This document shows, in pieces, positions 1 to 9,940 of a stretch of DNA of 64,000 bases; within the stretch, counting starts at the first letter, position 1, and every line of letters starts with the position of its first letter. Position numbers and translations under genes: made by a program. The notes beneath the pieces were generated by a model that saw only the letters and a list, made by a program, of their open reading frames with translations, had not been told where the DNA came from and did not search any database. The DNA is from Purpureocillium takamizusanense (Eukaryota; Ascomycota; Sordariomycetes; Hypocreales; Ophiocordycipitaceae): NCBI RefSeq assembly GCF_022605165.1, contig NC_063077.1:1240001-1304000 (forward strand). Reading direction: 5' to 3'.

Positions 1-223
1 GAGGGGGGGGGGAAGAAGCGCAGGAGCGGAGTCGCAGGGCCTGGCCAGCAGAAACGGGGGGCGAGGAAAAAGGTGTCCAGTGCCCGGGCGATGGCACCCT
101 CCGGAGACACAGGAATGTTCCGCCGGGGCGGAGCTGGCAATTGGCAGTCAGGGTCGTCGCGGAGCCGAGGGAAGGCGGGCGGGCGTCGGGGTGGCTGTTG
201 CGAAAAAAGGAGGGAGGTTTGAA

Positions 224-247
224 GTGAGGTGAGGTGAGGTGAGGTGT
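224..247. repeat. (GAGGT)n pentamer microsatellite
   Basis: About four perfect copies of GAGGT in tandem followed by a degenerate copy. It is intergenic. Confidence 0.8.
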
Positions 248-462
248 GAGGGAGCGGAAACAGGCAGCGAGTGGATCGAGAGGGTTTGCACGTTCAAAAC
301 GAACTTGGCTCTGCCCGATGCCCAAGTTGGCCGTTTGTGTCGTTGTGCTGAGGCGCAGGTTGCAGCGACTGGGACGCCGCCTGCCACTCCACTGGCTGGC
401 TGGCCAGCCGGCGAGAGGGGGGGGGGTCTGGGTCGCTGCACTGGGGCGCTACGGTCAGGGTC

Positions 463-492
463 GGGGGGTGGTGGTGGTGGTGGTGGTGGTGG
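463..492. repeat. (GGT)n trinucleotide microsatellite
   Basis: About nine GGT units after a run of G. It reads as poly-Gly, poly-Val or poly-His depending on frame, which explains the spurious open frames here. Confidence 0.85.
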
Positions 493-1257
493 ACTAAGGT
501 ACGGGCGGTGGTGGTTTGTGTGTGGTTGCGGTGGTCCACCAGCTGTCTGCGCTGCCATCCATCCATCCCTCACCCACCCAAAGCCGTGGCGCCGCCTGCC
601 CACAGGAATCTGGAAGTCACGGCACGGTACAGTATAGGTGGTCTTGCCGGGTGCTGCACTGCGCCGCGCCAGCCACTCCATGCATGTTCTGGGCTGCCGA
701 GCCGCCGGCGGTCGATTCGTCGAGTTCATGATACATATCGTCAGGGCCGCCCAGCCTAGAACACGCCGGCGCCTGCGGCAGTCCGACGCCCTTTGTCAGG
801 GGCTACAAGTTGAGGTGCGCGCGGCGCGGACGGCACCGTATCTCCGCCTGGCGCGGGCGGCCAGCCAGCGCACGCCCGTCCAACCGCGGCCGGCGGCCCT
901 GGCTCAGCCCACGGACAGAACAGTGCAATTGCAAGCTCATCACACATCCCGCCCGCACCTTGTTGACGGTCGTTGTGTCTGCTGCTACGTAAGTTACTTC
1001 GTACATACATACATGCGTACCACTCCCAACGCGCAGGTGCCCATGGCGGTGCGCGTATTCGTATTTCGAGCCACCCGCGCGCGCCGCCGAGGCATGCACG
1101 CGCTCCCGCCGCCCCTGGGCAGGAAGGGCGAGAACGCACAAACACGAAAAAACCGAGGAGCACACAATGCCAGGGACGGAAGACCCTTTCTTTGGCCGTT
1201 TGCCCCGAATGCAACAAAGGCATTGCGCCTAAACCTAACCTACCCATCGGTCAACTT

Positions 1258-1281
1258 AGGGCGCCTCCCCAAAGGCGCCCT
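1258..1281. repeat. Perfect 9-bp inverted repeat (hairpin)
   Basis: AGGGCGCCT at 1258-1266 and AGGCGCCCT at 1273-1281 are exact reverse complements separated by a 6-nt loop (CCCCAA). The stem is almost all G:C. It lies about 340 bp upstream of the VMA11 start codon. No function is known to me. Confidence 0.75.
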
Positions 1282-1430
1282 GGAAGTACCCGTTGGCCCT
1301 TTGGAGAGCCTGCGAGGCTGCTACTAAAACAAACCTCGAGGTACGGGGGTACTTGTGATTACTAGTCGGCGCCGCCTCCAAACGGCTCCCCTCACCTCAT
1401 CAGCGAGCGAGCGAGCGACGAGGGTGCCGA

Positions 1431-1438
1431 GTCACGTG
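1431..1438. promoter_or_regulatory. Palindromic E-box (GTCACGTG) upstream of VMA11
   Basis: GTCACGTG is the core site of fungal bHLH factors of the Cbf1/Pho4 type. It is 182 bp upstream of the VMA11 start. A reversed CCAAT box (ATTGG) follows at 1470-1474. Use of either site is inferred from position only. Confidence 0.35.
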
Positions 1439-1619
1439 CTGGATCAGGCGGCCGCCTGCCGCCCCCGTGATTGGCTGCCATGACGCCAGCTCGCTCACCC
1501 GCCTGGGCGACCAGCTTCGCGGCTCCAAGCTCCGTTCCTCGACCTCACGAACCCCAAGTCAACAACCCCCCTCCGGACTGCCGACGCTGACGCCCAGCGC
1601 ACACTCCGCCGTCGCCATC

Positions 1620-2441
1620 ATGGAGTCTGAGCTCTCACCCAAGTTCGCCCCCTTCATCGGGATGGTAAGGCCCCGCCCGATGTCACGCACCCTCGGTGCT
1701 CCATCGTTGCTAACGCGGCTCGTCCTCCTCCCAGGCCGGCATCGCCGCCGCCATGGTCTTTGGCTGTACGTCCCCGGCTCGTCCCCCGCGCACCGTATAT
1801 CGCCCCTAGTTTGGTCCGGGCTTCTAACCGTCACTTTCGCAGGCATTGGAGCTGCCTACGGGACCGCCAAGTCGGGCATTGGCATCGCAGGTGTGGGAAC
1901 CTTCCGGCCCGACCTCATCATGAAGGTAAATGCGCCTTCCACCTCCGAATACCGCCTCGCGCCGAGCAATTCCGTCTAACATGTCGCAGTGCCTGATCCC
2001 CGTCGTCATGTCCGGTATCATCGCCGTGTACTCGCTCGTCATCTCCGTCCTCATCGCCCAGGACTTGAACCCCCCGGACAAGGAAAGCTATTCGCTCTTC
2101 TCGTACGTTTCGACTCGTCAACATATACCCCTTGGCGCGTATCTGTGAGGTTTGGTTCTGACATTACGCGGCAGAGGCTTCCTGCATCTCGCATGCGGCA
2201 TTTCGGTGGGAATGACCGGCCTCGCGGCCGGCTACTGCATCGGCATCGTCGGCGAGAACGGCGTCCGCGCATACATGGAGCAGTCGAGGATCTTTGTCGG
2301 CATGGTGCTGATCCTCATTTTCGGCGAGGTCCTGGGTCTCTACGGGTAAGACGCTCAAACAAACCTCGTAACGCCGCGCGCTCTGACAAGCCTGATAGCC
2401 TCATCGTCGCCCTGCTCCTCAACACGCGCGCCAAGGGCTGA
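1620..2441 (+). CDS. VMA11: V-type H+-ATPase proteolipid subunit c' (six exons)
   Basis: This is an integral-membrane proteolipid of the Vo rotor, which carries protons across the vacuolar and endosomal membrane. The exons are 1620-1664, 1735-1765, 1843-1925, 1990-2102, 2175-2345 and 2399-2441. They join in frame to 161 residues, the usual size, with four hydrophobic helices in two homologous hairpins. The proton-carrying glutamate is Glu142 in [12 protein letters not shown] (helix 4). The family resemblance is to yeast Vma11 (c') more than Vma3 (c): motifs [10 protein letters not shown] and PVVMSGI, the acidic loop [11 protein letters not shown], and the C-terminus NTRAKG. Subunit c' is restricted to fungi. 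Five introns in so short a gene, all with GTNNG donors, is typical of filamentous ascomycete Vo proteolipid genes. The assignment to c' rather than c is by eye. Confidence 0.93.
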
Positions 2442-3072
2442 ACGCCGCGCGGGAATACATGACATCCGAAACCAGATCGAGACGTGTACAGAGTACTATT
2501 GGAGCGCAGAGCACTGGCCTTTCGTACCCGGGCGGCAAGGGCAAGCAATTTCTTACAAGCTGCATGGGGCATGGCGTTATGGAACGTGTATATTTACGGC
2601 GGCAGGGTAGAGCTGAGGCGGGGCGCGCGATGGGAGCGAAGCTGCACTGTCTTGCGCAGGTACATGAATGTCTTTTGTCACGCGCTTCCACGCCGCACGG
2701 CACGTCGTGGCCCATCACTCTACGTGGTAGGGTATGCAGTTTTGCTTCAAGCCAAAGCAGCGGCCCTATATTGCGCGTCCTCTGGAGCGCGTTTGTCAAG
2801 GACTATATACCGCACATCGAGCAGAGATGCGTTGCGTTTCCCCCACCAGACCCATATCGAATGAGAGACGAGAAGAGCCAAATACGAGCAAAACTCCGTG
2901 GCCCCCGGTGGAGTGATGTAAAGTGTGCACCCTGAAGGAGTCCAGTCTAGACAAGTTGCGCCGGTCAGATGCGGTCATGCGTTCGTGAGAGATGTGGATG
3001 TGGTCGGTCAGTGCAGTAACAGGGCGAGGGTGCACCCCGGGCGAAATACTGGATGGTGCCGTCGACTCTCTT
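2442..3072. other. Convergent intergenic region
   Basis: This is the shared 3' region of VMA11 (+) and the 3073-3976 gene (-). I see no gene, RNA or notable repeat. Confidence 0.6.
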
Positions 3073-3976
3073 TCAAGAGAGGAGACGGCCACCGATGCGG
3101 TGGAGCAGCTTCTTGCGCTGCGTGTTGTCGAGCTCACGGCGAAACTTGGCCCAGCTCCGCTCGCGCTCGTCCCAGCTCTTCATCTGGGCTATTACCCGAA
3201 ACACGACACACGGTCAGCTCAGCTCCGAGGGTGGGGGGAACGGGGAAAAGACAGGGAGTCCGGGCTTGACGAACCTAGGAGCCAGTCCCACTGCCGGTCC
3301 TCTCGCAAGAGAACATCATCGCCCGACTCACGGGCGAGACGCTCCCGCCGAGCCTGGGCGGCGGCCACCTCTCCCACCAGGTAGGGATCCTCCAGGGGGC
3401 GGACCTCGTGCGTGCTGGTCGTCTGCATGCCGGTCGTCTGCGCGCTGGCCTGGTGGTCGAGCGTGCGGTCGCTGCCGATGGCGCCGCTGTAGCGCCTGGC
3501 GGCCGGGCTGTCACTCAGATAGCGGCCATCGGTGATGCGGCGCTCGGCGACGTTGCGATAGTGGCGCGCAGCGGGCGCGTTGTTTGCAGACCAGGTGGGG
3601 ATGCGGAAGTTCGGAAGCGAGACGGCGCTCTGGGGAGCGAGCGGAGGGATGGGTGGGAGGCCTACGGTCCGGGGCCGCGGAGCGGAAGACTCGCTCCGGA
3701 CGGCCGCACTTGCTGCGGACGGGGCTGCCGCGCGAGGAGCGTACGGCGGCGCCGAGTCTGAGTACTGGGCCGTCGAGTGGTACGATGGAGCCTCGGAGAC
3801 TATCACGGGTATCAGCCGGATGCTGCCCGGCGGTCACGCCGGAGGATGGAGCGTGCGTCGGGCGTCAACACGCCGAGGGCGCTGCAGAACTCACCATATG
3901 AAGGGGCGGCAGACCGGATCGACGCCGTCTCAAAGTCATCGCGGCTGTAGCGAGGCGTTGAAATAGCTCCCGTCAT
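3073..3976 (-). CDS. Conserved disordered protein of unknown function (three exons)
   Basis: The product is not recognised. The minus-strand exons 3976-3895, 3799-3275 and 3188-3073 join in frame to 240 residues. Intron 1 runs from a GTGAGT donor to ...CTGATACCCGTGATAG. Intron 2 uses GTTCGT and a TAATAG acceptor; the next AG, five bases on, breaks the frame. The N-terminal two thirds is disordered and rich in Ser, Ala, Pro and Tyr, with repeated APSY motifs (SAAPSY, EAPSYHS). It is followed by PPIPPLAP. The C-terminal third is charged and probably helical: AAAQARRERLARESGDD, then WDERERSWAKFRREL. The conserved-looking tail suggests a short interaction module. No catalytic motif or membrane segment is visible. 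A TATAAG on the minus strand (4657-4652) implies a leader of about 650 bases, possibly with its own intron. Confidence 0.75.
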
Positions 3977-6900
3977 GATGGGCCAGCGGGTTTGAGCGAG
4001 CTGAGAGTCGAGGTCGGGCAGAGAGGAGTGACGAACGGGCCAAGCATCGGTTCTGGCGCACGTGCTTATGTAGATGACAAAACCGGCCGAAGACGCGGGC
4101 AAAGAGTATGGTCAGACCCAGGACACGGACAAGTGGTACGTGTACGCGGTCGACAAGTCTGTCACGGACGGCCAGAGGGTCGAAGCCAACGCGAAGAGCG
4201 TGCTCGGATGATGCGACCTCCGTGGCGTGGGTCCAAACACTGGCACCACAGATCAGGCCGTTGTACAGAGATGAGAAGGGTTGTCCCTTGCAAGGTGGAC
4301 ACAGCACGATAAGAAGCAAGCTCAGGACGTCGTCCAGGTCCGCTTGCCGTACTGAGAGCCGCGAACTAGCCAGGCGTTGCTTGATGAGGCGAGGGAGCGA
4401 GAGCACACGTGAGGTCGCACGAGGCGGGGATCAGGAGGCGGGCCGCGCCGACGACGCAGTCTATCCAGACAAGAACCCGCTTTACGGTTGGTGCGACGGG
4501 CGTCGATGGGGTAGAGGCTCGCAGACGAAGCGAGGCCACGGGGGAGCAAGGGAAACGGCTCAACCTGAGGTCGACGGGACGAGGGAGCAGAAGGAGAGAA
4601 ACGTCATTCGTACGCATAACCAGCCCGTCTACCATCCGTGGGCGGCGCCCGCTTATATCCCAAACCGGACAGGGTTGCCTCCCTCGGCCGGTGGATGCTA
4701 GGCGACGGCGGGACAGAGTGGTCGGCTGGGGACGGACAACTCGTCGTCATGCACAGCATGCACCGCTGAGACTCTTTTGGCAGGGGCGGAGCAACGCCAG
4801 GCAAGGTACCTTGCGGCTGCGAAGCTAACAAGGTGCCCTGCTTGCCTGCCTCCGTTAGCAGCTCGGCGGGGAGGGGGGGTGCCAGATGGAGGGAGCTTCA
4901 TGGCTGGACTGGGCTGGTCTGGGCTGGCCCGGGCAGGTGAGGTCGGGTGGCGGCGCAGAGCATGCGTCCTGTTGTGTCCATGTACGTATCTGTCTGTCTA
5001 TTTCCATTAGTAGAAGCGCAGAGGAGCGGACCAGGCGCGCCATTTTGAGGGGGGGGCACTTACACGGCGTTGCGGGATGGCGGGGTAAACCGCTATCATG
5101 GAATGGCCTGGGAAACGGATGCATGGGTCCATCAGACTCCTGCAGACTGCCCGCCTCATCTGCCCCAGTGGCCCATGCGTGCTGTGGCCCCGGCGGGCAG
5201 CGTCGCACCACGATTTCACCTCGCTCTCGCCATTTTCTCGCTCCATTTACTTTGCCTGCTCCGAAGCCGCTTAGGCCGGCGCTCGACGCGCCATGGCGTG
5301 GTGGAGGCGCGACACCTGCGAACACAAAGCTGGCCGGACGCGTGTAGCACCAGCACCGACTGCGCTTGCCAGGTGTTGTGTGGGTGTCCTTGCACTGCTT
5401 CCGCCCCTCCCACTGGTTGCCTCTTGCACACCTCTTAGGGAGGGGGGGCCGGCCCCGCGGGGGTGGAGTGACGAGGCGCCGCTGCGGGAACAGGAAGTCG
5501 ACGCGCGCGCCCCAAACGGCTGGCTTTGGCGCCCGGCGTGATCGTGTGGTCACCATCCGCTGCTGGGCTTCCCGCTGGCCTCTGACGGCCACCGTCAGCG
5601 GCTGAGCAAAGCGCGACAGCTGACACTGTGGTGGTTGGAAGGATAGTTGCGCGGGTGCGCGATAGAGGTGGGAGCCGTCTCCGCTGTTGAAGAGGGGAAA
5701 CACGCTGCTGCCAAGGGGGATGCCAAAGCAACGACGGACTCATGCTGTTGCAAGAAGTCTTACGGGGCATATCATCACCAACACCAGCAGGCACAGCCCA
5801 CTGTGCGCCTGCCTTGAGTGAGATATGAGAGCGTAAATCCTGCGGCATGGGCGGCGAGTTCGGCGGGCAAGAGCTGCCCAGACGGCACTTGCCGCGTTCA
5901 CCACGACCCGATTCGCTACAGCACAGCATCCATTAAACTGTACGATGCACTCTGTGCAGTTCATTTGCACGTCGTCAGCAACGGCGTCGCGGCAGCATCG
6001 CAGCAACATCAACGTCGGTGATGGCAGTAGAGGTGCGCGTTGCATGCAAGCCTGCCTGCAAGACGCCGACTTGGCTGTGTTCGTTGCAACCCAACCCAAG
6101 CAAACAGACACAACGCTCGACACTCCAACCGACAACTCGTCGACTCGCCTCGACCTCGTATCATTTTCGCGCGACCGCGCAACCGCCACGGGCGCAGCAG
6201 CAAACCCGAGCCTCCCGCCTCCCGGACGCCGACCGGCGGGCCCTCTATCTCGATTGCCCGGGTGGGGGCCGCAGCGTTACGGTCCATCTGCTCACACAGA
6301 GGACCTCACGCGTTCCCAGTAGTCCAGGCGATACGGCCTTCTCAACCAGTCCGCAGAAACGGCAAACGATGGAGCTTTCTCCACCCACCGTGGCGTGCCT
6401 TGTTTTGGCGTCTGTGCTGGCTCCGGTTGCCTGGTCCATGATGTAGTCCAAGCCGAGTCAATCGAGATGTCTGTCATCGAGGCGCGGAGAGCGGCGAGCA
6501 CAGCATCTCACGCCGTCCTGACCGCAAATTTGCCAGAGGCAATGGAGCTCGCTCACTTCAAACGAGTCGTGGCGCCAGGGCGGTGCCCGCGCAGTCTGGT
6601 CTCTTGGCACTGCACGCCGCGGTCTTTCGGGTGGGCATTTGTTCGCGTGCCTCGCCCCAACCCATCCACTAACTAGTTACACACGCCTGTTGTCTCGTCA
6701 AACAGAGGCGTGGCGGACCCGACGTGCAGTAGTCCGCCGGGTCAGGGGCTCGGCTCAGGGCATGCAGTTTTGCCCAAGTGGCTGACGGAATCTCTTGTCT
6801 GGACGACACCATCTCGCCGTGGATGCGCCAGCCCTTCACTCTGTCGAGCTCGTGAGACTGTTGCAGCAGAAGACGACCCATACCTCATGTGGCAGTCCAA

Positions 6901-8094
6901 CGCAGGGCCCGCGCAGTCGGTGCCTGTCTCGGCGCCGTGCTGAGCGTCTGGCACGGCACCCTCAACCAGGAGGAAATGGAGTCGCATCCGCCGGAGCAAC
7001 AAAACCGCTCATCGCTCATGTCCTTGTCCAGGCCTCCGCTACGGGCTGAGACCTGCAGCAGCCGCGATGCTTGGCCTCCAACGTGGGCAGGCGCCACGAA
7101 GCAAACTCGTGGATATGCTTTTTTCTAACCTTGCTCGGTCGACGACAAGGGCGCAGGGTGGTCCGAGATGTCGGGGCCCCGGAGCTGCGGCCGCGAAGTT
7201 GCCCGCAGCTGCATCTGAGATGGTCACAAGCTGGTGTGCTCGATTCGGGTTCAAGCCAGGCTGTCGTCGCCGTCTGGAGACCAAGGCAGTTAGTTGGTCT
7301 GCTGGACACCCGAGACGCGAACCACCTGCCAGCTCGGGGGTTCTTGTCTCATGACACGTTGTGAGTGACGGCTTGTCTGCCACTTACACCCCGCAGGCTT
7401 TACGGACGCGTTCTTCCCGCCGACAACAGGCCACACCGCCCAGCGCTGCTGGACTTTACATGACACAGCAAGGTACACGTATCAACCCTTCCTGTCAATA
7501 TGCAGATAGACACATGCAGCGCCCTGGATCGGGCTCGGGCCGGAGGGGCGGAACCATTGTCAAATGCGACGTCGTGGTCTCTTGTCACCATGCACAAGGC
7601 AGAGACGATCATTACCACACCAACAACTGCATAAGATTGACCCTGCCCAGCGCGCTTGAGGGCGACGGAGGGGGAAATGTACATAGAGCCCTGACTTGAG
7701 CCCCAGGGATGCCACATGAATGCCACATGAATGCAGACGATGAGAACCAACGGCTGCCAGCAGCCCGTCGTTCCGCCGACTGGCAAAATGAAATTGAAGT
7801 GAAGCTCCAGGGTAAGGTGATGAATGTGGCTGTGAGTCTCGCGTGCACGCGGTGGGAGGACGTCCAGGATGCGACGCGGGGCGCCACTTTCCCCACGAGT
7901 GGCGGCACCCACGTTGACTCGTCGCGTCAACCACATCGACCTGATCACGGCGCGACCCGGACCCTCCTGCTAATCAACGCCCGGCATCGTCGTTCGCGAG
8001 CGCAGATTTATTTCACGGAAGTTGCATGCAACAGACCGCCCGCGACAGGACCACCAGCACGCGCTCCACAGTCTGAAGTCGGGCCCGGGCCGCG
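3977..8094. other. Long divergent intergenic region
   Basis: Part of this is the leader and promoter of the 3073-3976 gene: the minus strand from 4640 to 3977 is pyrimidine-rich and a TATAAG lies at 4657-4652. The right end is the NSE4 promoter. Between them I see no supported gene. Open frames such as 4855-5703 (-) and 7400-7948 (-) start at non-ATG codons or read as low-complexity sequence. Features worth noting are a 14-bp palindrome at 4801-4814, a GGGCT-type pentamer patch at 4902-4935, and a direct repeat of GCCACATGAAT near 7711-7733. Confidence 0.5.
4801..4814. repeat. Perfect 14-bp palindrome
   Basis: GCAAGGTACCTTGC is identical to its reverse complement. It is intergenic and could bind a dimeric factor. 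That is a guess from symmetry alone. Confidence 0.6.
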
Positions 8095-9479
8095 ATGCCG
8101 ACCCGCGTTCAGTCCTCTCCCGATGAGGACGACGACTCCGCCACGTCGTCCTCGCCCTCACCCTCGCAATCACCTGCTCGCCAGGGCCTGGCAGTCCGGC
8201 AGCGATCCGAGGCGCGGTCCGTCTCCGGAAGCAAGCGAAAGCGCGGCAACAACACCAACGGAGCAGCAAACCACCGACAGAGAACGGCACCGCCAGACGA
8301 GAGCGATGGCGAGGCCTCCGACGACGTCTACGACCCCGACCAGCCCGTCGAGGAGCGGCGCAGGGTACAAAAGGAGTACAGGGACATGCTCCGCCAGATA
8401 ACCGAGCACGGCGAAGAATTCCTCAGCAAGGACTCGAGGGGCCTGCACGACACCATCCTCCAGGCCGACGCGCTGTCCAAGAAGCTGAAGCAGACGACCG
8501 AGGCTACCATCGACTCGCGACTGCTCGTCACCACGACAGATCTCTCGTACCGCAAGACGCTGCGCCTGACACAAGGCAGCCTTTCGCAAGGGCTCGACGT
8601 CGACGAGTTTGTCTCCAAGTGCATCTCGTACATGCGTCGTGGCGGTGGCATATCCGACGATAATGCGCCCGAGCTGTCTAGCACGCAGCGGCATCGCCGG
8701 CGACGCGGAGGCTACGAGGACGATGACGACGATATCGGCGACGAGGGCGACATGATGAACTGGCCTCACCTCGGCCGCTTCGCCTGCTTGCCGCACATTC
8801 GACGGCCTGCGTTGCCCGGCTTCCTGCTCGGGCCCCTCTCCGTGGAGAAGAAGGCGCGCAAGATCACCAAGAGAACTGCCCCATTCCGGCCAAACAACCT
8901 GACGGAAACGCGGCCCGAGGTGCTCAACGTCGATGATCTCGCAAAGAAGGAGAACGACCTGACGGCCATCTGCGGAAAGATCCTGCAGCAGCTGCAGAAG
9001 ATCCAGGCCGACGCGCAGGAGACGGTCATGGAACTACTAGACGACGATATGGAAGACGAGGAGAAGACGAGGATCATGCACGAGCATGGCCTGCGAAGCA
9101 CGGGTGGCATCGACCTCTTGCGCTTCGTCGTCAACCCCAAGTCCTTTGCGCAAACCGTGGAAAACATGTTTTACGTCAGCTTCCTCATTCGCGATGGGAG
9201 GGTCGAGATTGCCTTTGACGAGTCTGATCTACCAGCTCTCGGTGAGTCCGCCGGCCGTACATGACCGTGACGCCGCTAACTTTGACAGCGCCCGTTGACA
9301 GGGAGGCAGACGACGAAGGGGCCGTGCGTCACGGTGCGGCCAAGCAGCAGGCGGTGCTGTCGATGGACATGAAGACGTGGCGAGAGATTATAGAAGTGTT
9401 CGATTTGAAGGAACCTATGATTGAGCACCGGAGAGAAGCAGCGCAAGGTGGCCCCGGCGCACGGGGCTGGTACAGCTGA
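8095..9479 (+). CDS. NSE4: SMC5/6 complex kleisin subunit Nse4
   Basis: Nse4 is the kleisin of the SMC5/6 complex. It bridges the SMC heads and binds Nse1/Nse3 during recombinational DNA repair in the nucleus. Exons 8095-9241 and 9289-9479 join in frame (GTGAGT donor, TTTGACAG acceptor) to 445 residues, within the usual range. The N-terminus (about 1-80) is Ser/Asp-rich and disordered with a basic SGSKRKRG patch. The Nse4 N-terminal head-binding region follows (RRVQKEYRDMLRQI onward, about 90-200). The C-terminal winged-helix domain contains LLRFVVNPKSFAQTVENMFY and FLIRDGRVEI, the family signature. An acidic insert (YEDDDDDIGDEGD) separates the two. The intron lies inside the C-terminal domain. 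Both halves match the family, so the assignment is firm. Confidence 0.92.
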
Positions 9480-9940
9480 TTTGTGAAAGCAGTTGACGTC
9501 TTGGTCGAGTAAGCCGGGCCGCGACAGACACCTTTAGACTTTTGTACGACGATTGATACCATGATGAATTACAGCCTGCTCTTCTTGATGGGTTCCCGTT
9601 TTGGGCCGCGGCTTTGTCGGCCGTGCTACGTCCTGCGAAGTGTTCAGCCCCCGTTGTGCGTGACGCGAGCCACCAGGCGGCCTGGTACGCCGTCGACTTG
9701 AAAGAGACGCTTGCAAGAGAAGGGAACAGAGGCGGAACAGAGCTTCCTAGCTTCAACAAAGACCGGTCCCGCGACCAGGCCGGTGGTATGAATTCTACAA
9801 ATGAAGGGGGATGGAGCCCTCCCCTCGACCGCTCTGGACTGACCCGGCGTTCTCCCCCTCAACATTGGACATTAAGCACCTTGTAAGCGATCTACCACGT
9901 GTGTATTGTCGAGATTGAGGATACGGACAGAGCCACCAAC
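9480..9940. other. Intergenic region between NSE4 and the 9941 gene
   Basis: This is the 3' region of NSE4 and the promoter of the next gene. I see no further gene. GTG at 9899 is in frame with ATG 9941 but is not a credible eukaryotic start. Confidence 0.6.

Larger units (their letters stand above)
1..1619. other. Intergenic region upstream of VMA11
   Basis: No gene is supported here. Open frames exist on both strands, but they are low-complexity translations of GC-rich repeats. The stretch holds two simple repeats (224-247 and 463-492), a TACTTCGTAC motif at 995-1004 and a perfect hairpin at 1258-1281. The last 200 bases before the VMA11 start carry an E-box and a reversed CCAAT box, so the promoter of that gene lies at the right end. 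Confidence 0.6.

Noticed and set aside
1228..1246. Interstitial telomere-like CCTAAACCTAACCTACCC
   Set aside because: The units are irregular and too few, and the surroundings are ordinary promoter DNA.
4855..5703. 282-codon open frame on the minus strand
   Set aside because: It has no recognisable motif and biased low-complexity composition, and it lies in GC-rich DNA where long chance frames are common on both strands.
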